DNA of 44,593 nt from NCBI RefSeq assembly GCF_002300555.2, contig NZ_NTHN02000047.1, positions 1-44,593 of the forward strand. The letters run 5' to 3'. Positions 6,733-13,849 of this stretch are shown in pieces; position 1 is the stretch's first letter, and each line of letters opens with the position of its first letter. This DNA comes from Alloyangia mangrovi. Lineage in GTDB: Bacteria > Pseudomonadota > Alphaproteobacteria > Rhodobacterales > Rhodobacteraceae. Under the pieces are notes generated by a model. The model saw only the letters and a program-made list of their open reading frames with translations. It was not told the origin of the DNA and did no database searches. Position numbers and translations under genes: made by a program.

Positions 6733-9027
6733 TCACTCCGCCACGCAATCGGCGAAATACTCAACCGAGCCGTCCGGCATCTCTTTCTGCACGAGCCCGT
6801 GGATGTCGGTCTCGAAGCCGGGGCATTCGCGGGCGAACTCGCGGTTGAAGCGCAGGTAGTCGACGATGCGCTTGTTGAACACCTCGCCGGGGATCAGCAG
6901 CGGGATGCCCGGCGGGTAGGGGGTGACCAGCGAAGTGGTGATCCGCCCTTCGAGCTCGTCGATCGGCACGCGCTGCGTGGTGCGGCGGGCGATATGCGAG
7001 AAAGCCTCGCCGGGGTTCATCGCCGGGGTAAGGTCCGAGAGGTAAATCTCGGTCGACAGCCGCGCCACGTCGTATTTGGCGTATTGCGAGTGCACGTGCT
7101 GGCACAGATCCTTCAGCCCCATCCGCTCGTAGCGGCGGTGCTTGGCGCAGAACTCCGGCATCGAGCGCCACATCGGCTGGTTCTTGGCATAGTCATCCTT
7201 GAACTGCTGCAGCGCGGTCAGCAGGGTGTTCCAGCGGCCCTTGGTGATGCCGATGGTGAACATGATGAAGAAGCTGTAGAGCCCGGTCTTCTCCACCACC
7301 ACGCCATGCTCGGTGAGATACTTGGTGACGATCGAGGCGGGGATACCCCAATCCTCGAAGCGGCCGTCGAGGTTGAGGCCGGGCGTGATGATCGTCGCCT
7401 TGATCGGGTCGAGCATGTTGAAGCCCGGCGCCATGTCGCCGAAGCCGTGCCAGCTGTCGGTGCCGCTGCTCTCGACGCCCTCGGCATCGGTCTTTTTCAG
7501 CACCCAGTCGCGGGTCCGGCCCATGCCATCGCTGTTGTGGTCGAAGTCCTCGGGCCCCCAGACCTGGAACCACCAGTCGTCGGCGCCGTATTCCTCGTCG
7601 ACCTTGTGCATGGCGCGGCGGAATTCCAGCGCCTCGACGATGCTCTCCTCGACCAGCGCGGTGCCGCCCGGCGGCTCCATCATCGCCGCCGCCACGTCGC
7701 AGCTCGCGATGATGCTGTACTGCGGGCTGGTGGAGGTGTGCATGAGGTAGGCTTCGTTGAAGAGATGCCGGTCGAGCTTGGTCTCCTCGCTGTCCTGCAC
7801 CAGCACGTGGCTCGCCTGGGAGATGCCGGCCAGCAGCTTGTGCACCGACTGGGTCGCATAGGTCAGCGACTTGCGGGTGCGCCCGCGCTTGCGGCCCATG
7901 GCGTGATAGGCGCCATAGAAGGGGTGGAAGGCGGCATGCGGCAGCCAGGCCTCGTCGAAGTGGAGGTTTTCGACGTAGCCGTCGAGCAGCCCCTTGATCT
8001 CTTCGGTGTTGTAGAGAACCCCGTCGTAGGTCGACTGCGTCAGCGTCAGGATACGCGGCTGTACGGTCTCGGCATCGACGTGCTGCAGGAGCGGGTTGGC
8101 GCGGATCTTCGCCTTGATGCTCTCGATCTCGAACTCGCTGCGCTGGATCGGGCCGATGATGCCCCAATGGTTGCGCGTCGGCTTGAGGAACACCGGGATT
8201 GCCCCGGTCATGATGATCGAATGCAGGATCGACTTGTGGCAGTTGCGGTCGACAACGACGACATCGCCGGGCGCCACGCTGTGGTGCCAGACCATCTTGT
8301 TCGAGGTCGAGGTGCCGTTGGTCACGAAGAAGCAGTGGTCTGCGTTGAAGATGCGCGCGGCGTTGCGCTCGGACTCGCCGATGGCGCCATTGTGGTCGAG
8401 CAGCTGGCCCAGTTCCTCGACCGCATTGCAGACGTCGGCGCGCAGCATGTTTTCGCCGTAGAACTGGTGGTACATCTGGCCGATCGGCGACTTCAGGAAG
8501 GCGACGCCGCCGGAGTGCCCGGGGCAGTGCCATGAGTAGGAGCCGTCCTCGGCATAGTCGAGCAGCGCCTTGAAGAAGGGCGGCTGGATGCCCTCGAGGT
8601 AGCTCTTGGCCTCGCGGATGATGTGCTTGGCAACAAACTCCGGCGTGTCCTCGAACATGTGGATGAAGCCATGCAGCTCGCGCAGGATGTCGTTCGGCAG
8701 GTGCCGCGAGGTCTTGGTCTCGCCGTAGATGTAGATCGGCACATCCTCGTTCTTCCAGCGGACTTCCTCGATGAAGTTGCGCAGGTTGAGGACCGCCGGA
8801 TCGAGCTCGGGACCCGGAGAGAATTCCTCGTCGTCGATCGACAGCACGAAGGCGCTGGCGCGCGACTGCTGCTGGGCAAATTGCGACAGGTCGCCGTAGC
8901 TGGTGACGCCGAGCACTTCGAACCCCTCGGCCTCGATGGCTTCCGCGAGCGCGCGGATGCCGAGGCCCGAGCTGTTCTCGGAGCGGAAGTCTTCGTCGAT
9001 GATCACGATGGGGAAGCGGAACTTCAT
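6733..9027 (-). CDS. Orn/Lys/Arg decarboxylase (fold type I, PLP-dependent)
   Basis: A 764-residue enzyme of the biodegradative basic amino acid decarboxylase family. It has an N-terminal receiver-like wing domain (about residues 1-125), then the PLP domain with Lys397 in SVHKLLAG as the likely Schiff-base lysine, WHCPGHSGG, NGTSTSNKM and HFDEAWLPHAAFHP, then a C-terminal domain. Family members make agmatine, cadaverine or putrescine plus CO2. The length and motifs fit arginine or lysine decarboxylases, but the substrate cannot be settled by reading. I chose the ATG at 9027 because it has GGAG just upstream and the family start MKFRFPIVIID. It stands alone between repeat copy A and the DNA ligase operon. 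Confidence 0.88.
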   Translation of the reverse strand: MKFRFPIVIIDEDFRSENSSGLGIRALAEAIEAEGFEVLGVTSYGDLSQFAQQQSRASAFVLSIDDEEFSPGPELDPAVLNLRNFIEEVRWKNEDVPIYIYGETKTSRHLPNDILRELHGFIHMFEDTPEFVAKHIIREAKSYLEGIQPPFFKALLDYAEDGSYSWHCPGHSGGVAFLKSPIGQMYHQFYGENMLRADVCNAVEELGQLLDHNGAIGESERNAARIFNADHCFFVTNGTSTSNKMVWHHSVAPGDVVVVDRNCHKSILHSIIMTGAIPVFLKPTRNHWGIIGPIQRSEFEIESIKAKIRANPLLQHVDAETVQPRILTLTQSTYDGVLYNTEEIKGLLDGYVENLHFDEAWLPHAAFHPFYGAYHAMGRKRGRTRKSLTYATQSVHKLLAGISQASHVLVQDSEETKLDRHLFNEAYLMHTSTSPQYSIIASCDVAAAMMEPPGGTALVEESIVEALEFRRAMHKVDEEYGADDWWFQVWGPEDFDHNSDGMGRTRDWVLKKTDAEGVESSGTDSWHGFGDMAPGFNMLDPIKATIITPGLNLDGRFEDWGIPASIVTKYLTEHGVVVEKTGLYSFFIMFTIGITKGRWNTLLTALQQFKDDYAKNQPMWRSMPEFCAKHRRYERMGLKDLCQHVHSQYAKYDVARLSTEIYLSDLTPAMNPGEAFSHIARRTTQRVPIDELEGRITTSLVTPYPPGIPLLIPGEVFNKRIVDYLRFNREFARECPGFETDIHGLVQKEMPDGSVEYFADCVAE

Positions 9028-9240
9028 TCTAGTCTCCAACAGCAGGTCTTTCGTTGGGTGGGATGTCGGTCGCCGAGGCCAAGGGCCCCTGTTCCGGGCG
9101 GGTCGAGGTGGGGTTCGCAAATCAGCCCCATAATGAATGGACGTTTCTTTCTTTTGAACCCGTCCCCGTCAAGAGGGCGCGACGCGGCACCCCGGCGGGA
9201 ATTGGGGGAAAGCTTGGCGGCGAATGGCTTATCCAATGGC

Positions 9241-10833
9241 TCATCCATAGGCCACCAGCAGCGCTTGGAGCCCCTCCAGCGTGTCGATCTCGTCCACCGG
9301 CTTGTCGCGCCGCCAGCGTGCCATGCGCGGAAAGCGCAGCGCGATGCCGGACTTGTGACGCGGGCTGGCCTGTATGCCCTCGAAGGCGATCTCGAAGACC
9401 AGCTCCGGGGTCACCTGCCGCACCGGGCCGAAGCGCTGCTGGGTGTTGCGCTTCACCCAGCGGGTGATCTCGTCGAACTCGGCGTCGGTAAGGCCGGAAT
9501 AGGCTTTGGTGAAGGGCACGAGCCCGTTGCCGTCCTTCACTGCAAAGGTGAAATCGGTGAAGAGGTTGGCCCGCCGCCCGTGGCCCTGCTGGGCGTAGAT
9601 CATCACCGCGTCGACGCTGAGCGGGTCGAGTTTCCATTTCCACCAGTCGCCGCGCCTGCGTCCGCCCTGATAGGCCGAGTCCCGGTGCTTCAGCATCAGC
9701 CCCTCGGAGCGGTGCGAGCGGGCGCTCTCGCGGCGCGCCGCCAGCGCACCCCACGCGTCTTCGGTGAGCAGCGGCGAGGCCATCACGGCGGCATCCCCGG
9801 GCAGGCCCGAGAGCATCGCGTCGAGCCTCGCGCGGCGCTCCGACAGGGGCAGGGCGCGGATGTCCTCGCCCTCGTGCTCCAGCAAGTCATAGGCGAGCAT
9901 CCGCACCGGCGCCTCGGTCAGCAGTTTCTTCGGCACGGACTTGCGCCCGATGCGCGGCTGCAGTTGCGCGAAGGGCAGCGGGGCGCCGTCCTTCCAGGCG
10001 AGGATTTCGCCGTCGAGCACCGTGCCCGGCGGCAGGAAGTCCGGCGTGCGTGCAAACTCGGGGAAGCGGTCGGTGATCAGCTCCTCGCCGCGCGACCAGA
10101 GGTGGTGCACCCCGCCGCGCAGGATGAGCTGGCCGCGGATCCCGTCCCACTTCCACTCCGCCAGCCAGTCGCCCGGGTTGCCTAGGCTGGCAGCCTCGGC
10201 CTCGAGCGGCGAGGCGAGGCAGAAGGGGTAGGGCCGGCTCTCGTCCTCGCGGGCGTCCTCCTCGGCGGTGAGTTGGTCCCACGTGGTGTCCTCGGGCTGC
10301 CAGCTGCCCATCAACCGCAAGGCCATGGCGGGCTCGTCGACCCCCGTTGCCTCGGCCAGTGCGCGGGTCATCAGCTTGCGGCTGATGCCGATGCGGAAGC
10401 CGCCGGTGATAAGCTTGTTGAAGAGGAAACGCTCTGTCGGGTCCAGATGATCCCAGGCGTCGAGCACGGCCGCCTTGCGCGCCTCGGGCTCGATCCCGGC
10501 CAGACCTCTGACCACGCCGATCCAAGCACTCAGGTCACGCTCCTCGGGCGCCGCCGCCGGGGGCAGGATCAGCGCGATGGTCTCGGCCAGATCGCCGACG
10601 ATCGGATAGCTCTCCTCGAACAGCCAGAGCGGGATCCCCGCCCGCTCGGCCGCCCACTCACGCAGCAGCGTCGTGGTCACCGCGCGCTTCGGACGGCGGC
10701 CCGAAAAGAGCGCCACGGCCCAGAGGCGGTCCGCCTCGGGGGCCCGCTTGAAGAACTCGGTCAGTGCGGAAGTTTTCTCGGAAGTTCTCGTGGTTTGGTC
10801 GAGCTTGGTAAAGAGGCGCGCGAAGTCCTTCAT
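9241..10833 (-). CDS. ATP-dependent DNA ligase of the exonuclease-linked type
   Basis: A 530-residue ATP-dependent DNA ligase. Residues 1-190 form the helical DNA-binding domain; motif I is EWKWDGIRG with Lys228 as the residue that takes AMP; VLDGEILAW is motif III; the C-terminal third is the OB-fold. The architecture and the directly linked MBL-fold exonuclease match the subfamily called cisplatin damage response ligase (LigC-like), distinct from LigD. Its start codon overlaps the exonuclease stop (ATGA, 10830-10833), so the two are translationally coupled. It seals nicks using ATP, presumably in a repair pathway with its partner; no Lhr-type helicase is seen here. Confidence 0.9.
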   Translation of the reverse strand: MKDFARLFTKLDQTTRTSEKTSALTEFFKRAPEADRLWAVALFSGRRPKRAVTTTLLREWAAERAGIPLWLFEESYPIVGDLAETIALILPPAAAPEERDLSAWIGVVRGLAGIEPEARKAAVLDAWDHLDPTERFLFNKLITGGFRIGISRKLMTRALAEATGVDEPAMALRLMGSWQPEDTTWDQLTAEEDAREDESRPYPFCLASPLEAEAASLGNPGDWLAEWKWDGIRGQLILRGGVHHLWSRGEELITDRFPEFARTPDFLPPGTVLDGEILAWKDGAPLPFAQLQPRIGRKSVPKKLLTEAPVRMLAYDLLEHEGEDIRALPLSERRARLDAMLSGLPGDAAVMASPLLTEDAWGALAARRESARSHRSEGLMLKHRDSAYQGGRRRGDWWKWKLDPLSVDAVMIYAQQGHGRRANLFTDFTFAVKDGNGLVPFTKAYSGLTDAEFDEITRWVKRNTQQRFGPVRQVTPELVFEIAFEGIQASPRHKSGIALRFPRMARWRRDKPVDEIDTLEGLQALLVAYG

Positions 10834-11846
10834 GCAGCGTCTCCACTTTGCTCGCCGGAGTCCTCGTCGCCGCCGAACTCGGTGGGTACCGGCGTGGCGT
10901 CATAGCCTTCGCTTCGCAGGTATTGCGCGAAGATATCGACGTAACCATGTGTAGGATATATCTTTTCTGCTCCGGTATCCTTGATGGCGCGCAGCAGGGC
11001 GGGCCAGTCGGCGTGATCCGAAATGACAAAGCCGCGCTGCACGCCGCGCCGCCGCCGTACGCCGCGCAACCGCATCCAGCCCGAGGCGAAACCGGTCTGT
11101 GCCGGTCCGAATTTTCGGGCCCAAGAGGTGCCAAAGGCCGAGGGCGGCGCGATGACCATCGGCGCGGGATACGCTTTGCGGTCGAACTCGGGTGTGACGG
11201 GAATGGTCTCGCAGTGAAACGCTCCGGCGGCGCGCAGCACCGCGTTGCTGCCCTCGACCGCGCCATGGGTGAGGATGGGCCCAATCTCTGGGTCGAGCAT
11301 GGAGATCAGCCGCTGCGCCTTGCCGAGGCTGTAGGCGCCCAGAAGCGAGGCGCGCCCGGCCTCGCGGTTGGCCCGCCACCAGGCGTTGATCTCGGCGGCG
11401 ACCTCGGGCTGCGGTTGCCAGCGGAACACCGGCAGGCCGAAAGTGCATTCGGTGATGAAGGCGTGGCAGCGCACCGGCTCGAAGGGCTCGCAAAGCCCGT
11501 CGGGCTCGAGCTTGTAGTCGCCGGAGACCACCCAGACCTCGCCGCCCACCTCCACCCGGACCTGCGCCGAGCCGGGGACGTGGCCGGCCGGGTGGAAGCT
11601 GATGGTGGCGCCACCGATGCGAAGGCCCTCGCCGAAGGGCAGTTCCTGCACCTCGACGCCCAGCCGGTGGCGGATCATCGCGGCGGTGAGCGGGGTGGCG
11701 AGGTAGCTGCCGTGGCCGGGGCGGGCGTGGTCGGAATGGGCGTGGGTGATCAGCGCCCGCGGCACCGGGCGCCAGGGGTCGATGTAGATATCCGCCGCTG
11801 GGCAGTAGATGCCGCGCTCGGTGAAGCTGAGAACCGGGTCCGCCAT
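10830..11846 (-). CDS. Ligase-associated MBL-fold DNA exonuclease
   Basis: A 338-residue metallo-beta-lactamase-fold nuclease related to the SNM1/Pso2 and CPSF73 group. The metal site HAHSDH is at residues 35-40, and downstream FHPAGHVPGSA, VVSGDYK and FVISDHADW supply further ligands of the beta-CASP type. The linked ligase and the length fit the ligase-associated DNA exonuclease family, thought to trim DNA ends in crosslink repair. The ATG at 11846 begins MADPVLSF; the upstream open frame is antisense to the hydrolase. The gene follows the hydrolase by 38 bp and overlaps the ligase by 4 bp. Confidence 0.9.
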   Translation of the reverse strand: MADPVLSFTERGIYCPAADIYIDPWRPVPRALITHAHSDHARPGHGSYLATPLTAAMIRHRLGVEVQELPFGEGLRIGGATISFHPAGHVPGSAQVRVEVGGEVWVVSGDYKLEPDGLCEPFEPVRCHAFITECTFGLPVFRWQPQPEVAAEINAWWRANREAGRASLLGAYSLGKAQRLISMLDPEIGPILTHGAVEGSNAVLRAAGAFHCETIPVTPEFDRKAYPAPMVIAPPSAFGTSWARKFGPAQTGFASGWMRLRGVRRRRGVQRGFVISDHADWPALLRAIKDTGAEKIYPTHGYVDIFAQYLRSEGYDATPVPTEFGGDEDSGEQSGDAA

Positions 11847-11884
11847 GGGGCGGAAGGATAGGGCGCGGCGTGGCGGCGGCCAGT

Positions 11885-12853
11885 TCAGGCGCTGGCCTGC
11901 GCCCCGGCGGCCTCGGCGGCCTGCCGGTAGTGCGCCGCCAGTTGCGCGACGATGCGCTCGCGGGTCGCCGCAGCCTCCATCAGCACCTCGTGCTCGCCGG
12001 CCTGCACCACCTCGAGCTTTCCGCCGGGCCAGGCGCGCATCCGGGCGTGGATGCGGGCGGCATCGACCACGCGCTCGTTGCTGCCGACATAGGTCAGGCA
12101 GGGCACCCCGGGCGCGGGCAGGCGCGACAGCGACCGGCATTCAGCCAGCGCCTCGTGCAGCCAGCGCAGGGACGGGCCGCCGAGTGCCAGCTCGGGCACC
12201 TCGGTGACCTGCCGCCGCATGTACTCCCAGCCTTCGTGATCGGTGGTCAGCACGTTGCCCTCGAAGGGCGTGCGGCTGAGGTAGCTGTCCGGGCCGGTGG
12301 AGGGGGCGTAGACGTGCCCCATGCCCATGCGCGCGCCGGACCAGCTCAGCGCCCAGGCGGCGGGGCGCATGGGGCCGAACATGCGGATGCCCCACATCGG
12401 CGCGGTGAAGCCGGCGCTGGCGACCGGCAGGCCGCGGGTCAGCGCACGCAGCCCGATGGCGCCGCCCATGGAATGGGCCAGCAAGTGCAGCGGACGGGGC
12501 AGGCCGAGCATATCCACCGCATCGAGCAGCGCCGCCACGTCCGTCTGATAATCGGCAAAGAGGTGCACATGGCCGGTCTGCACGTCGTCGAGCATCCGGT
12601 CCGCCAGCCCCTGTCCACGCCAATCGATGGTCAGCACGTGAAAGCCGCGCACCGCGAACTCGCGGGCGGTGCGGCCGTATTTCTCGACGTATTCGGTGCG
12701 GCCGGGGAAAAGCAGCACCGTACCCTCCGCCGCCTCGGGGCCGGGGTAGTGGGCGACACGCAGGCGCAGCCCGTCCCCGGCGCGGAGCCAGAAGGCGCGG
12801 GCCCCCTCGGGGCCATCCGCGAGCGCGGCATGGAAGGGGGCCTGCTCGAGCAT
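11885..12853 (-). CDS. Alpha/beta hydrolase (lysophospholipase-like)
   Basis: A 322-residue soluble alpha/beta hydrolase with the nucleophile elbow AHSMGG (Ser128), the oxyanion region LLFPGRTEY, IDWRGQGLADR and a C-terminal His in AGEHEVL. The charge-relay acid position reads SNERVVD. This pattern is that of PldB-like lysophospholipases and monoacylglycerol lipases. Its ATG overlaps the SCP2 gene stop by 4 bp (12850-12853 region), so the two are coupled, which suggests a lipid substrate. The true substrate is not known. Confidence 0.85.
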   Translation of the reverse strand: MLEQAPFHAALADGPEGARAFWLRAGDGLRLRVAHYPGPEAAEGTVLLFPGRTEYVEKYGRTAREFAVRGFHVLTIDWRGQGLADRMLDDVQTGHVHLFADYQTDVAALLDAVDMLGLPRPLHLLAHSMGGAIGLRALTRGLPVASAGFTAPMWGIRMFGPMRPAAWALSWSGARMGMGHVYAPSTGPDSYLSRTPFEGNVLTTDHEGWEYMRRQVTEVPELALGGPSLRWLHEALAECRSLSRLPAPGVPCLTYVGSNERVVDAARIHARMRAWPGGKLEVVQAGEHEVLMEAAATRERIVAQLAAHYRQAAEAAGAQASA

Positions 12854-13143
12854 CAGCTCAGCACTCCCGCCAGACGCATCGCCGCGCCCATGTCGCCGTC
12901 AACCTTGAGCTTGCCGGTCATGAAGGCGGTGGTGGGGTTCTTCTCGCCGTCGATGATCGCGCGGAAGGTCTCGGTGTCGGCGGTCAGCGTCACGTCGGCC
13001 GCGTCATCACCGACCCGCGCGCCGTTCGCGTCGACGACGAGGCTGCCCTTGCCCTCGATGACGAACTTGGCGACGCCGGCGAATCCCCGTCCGTCCAGCT
13101 TGCTGTTCAGCGCGGCCACCGCCGCCTTGACCGTTTCGCTCAT
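12853..13143 (-). CDS. SCP2 sterol-binding domain protein
   Basis: A 96-residue single-domain SCP2-like protein: helical N-terminus, FVIEGKGSLVVDANGARVG, VTLTADTETFRAIIDGEKNP and the C-terminal MTGKLKVDGDMGAAMRL typical of the family. Such proteins bind fatty-acyl or other lipids in a hydrophobic tunnel. The ATG at 13143 has AAGGAG about 10 bases upstream. It is the first gene of an apparent minus-strand operon SCP2, hydrolase, exonuclease, ligase. Confidence 0.9.
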   Translation of the reverse strand: MSETVKAAVAALNSKLDGRGFAGVAKFVIEGKGSLVVDANGARVGDDAADVTLTADTETFRAIIDGEKNPTTAFMTGKLKVDGDMGAAMRLAGVLS

Positions 13144-13208
13144 GTCTCGGGCACTCCTTGCGAATTCCTGTGCTGGCAAAGCGCCAGCTCTGCGCTACAC
13201 TTCCCTCT

Positions 13209-13772
13209 ATGAGCATCCTGATCCGCGAATTCAAATCTAGAACGGCGCTGGCGCTTGCCCTAGTCACGTTTTGCCTACCCGGGGCGGCTTTCGCGGACCG
13301 GGCGGCAGAGCTGCTGACCGAGCTTTCGGAGGCCTCGAGTCCCGAGATCGCCGACCGCGTGGAGCGCGATCTCTTCAACGAATGGTCGAAATCCGGCTCG
13401 CCGGCGATGGACCTCCTGCTCAAGCGCGGCCGCGATGCGTTGGAGGTGAGCGACTTCCAGACCGCCCTCGAGCATTTCACCGCCCTCACCGACCACGCGC
13501 CGGACTTCGCCGAGGGCTGGAGCGCGCTGGCGCTGGCCTATTACGCCACGGATGCTCTCGGCCCGGCGATGGATGCGCTCGAGCACACGCTGGCGCTCAA
13601 CCCGAACCATTTCGGAGCGTTGCAGGGGGTGGGGGCGATCCACGAGGAGCTGGGCGATCTTGACCTTGCCTACCGCGCCTATTCCCGGGTAGTTGAACTT
13701 CGGCCCTTCGATAGCGATGTTAACGAGGCCATCGAACGGCTCGAGACGCGGGTGAACGGCGTTTCGCTCTGA
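13209..13772 (+). CDS. Exported tetratricopeptide-repeat protein
   Basis: A 187-residue protein with a signal peptide (basic start, hydrophobic TALALALVTFCLPGAAFA) and three TPR-like helical pairs from about residue 75 to 180, for example ALEHFTALTDHAPDFAEGWS, ALEHTLALNPNHFGAL and AYRAYSRVVELRP. It is probably a periplasmic scaffold with unknown partners. No clear ribosome-binding site precedes the ATG at 13209; an upstream ATG at 13158 would spoil the signal peptide. It is divergent from the SCP2 gene with 65 bp between starts. Confidence 0.82.
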   Translation: MSILIREFKSRTALALALVTFCLPGAAFADRAAELLTELSEASSPEIADRVERDLFNEWSKSGSPAMDLLLKRGRDALEVSDFQTALEHFTALTDHAPDFAEGWSALALAYYATDALGPAMDALEHTLALNPNHFGALQGVGAIHEELGDLDLAYRAYSRVVELRPFDSDVNEAIERLETRVNGVSL

Positions 13773-13849
13773 GGTACCGGCACACGGGGCCGGCGGGCTG
13801 ATCCGCCGGAGACGCGACGACCGGAAGAGGAAAGACAAGGCCCCCTCCC

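Noticed and set aside
6493-8535. 680-codon plus-strand open frame opposite the decarboxylase
   Set aside because: Antisense shadow of a well-supported PLP enzyme; begins in the intergenic repeat and has no recognisable domain.
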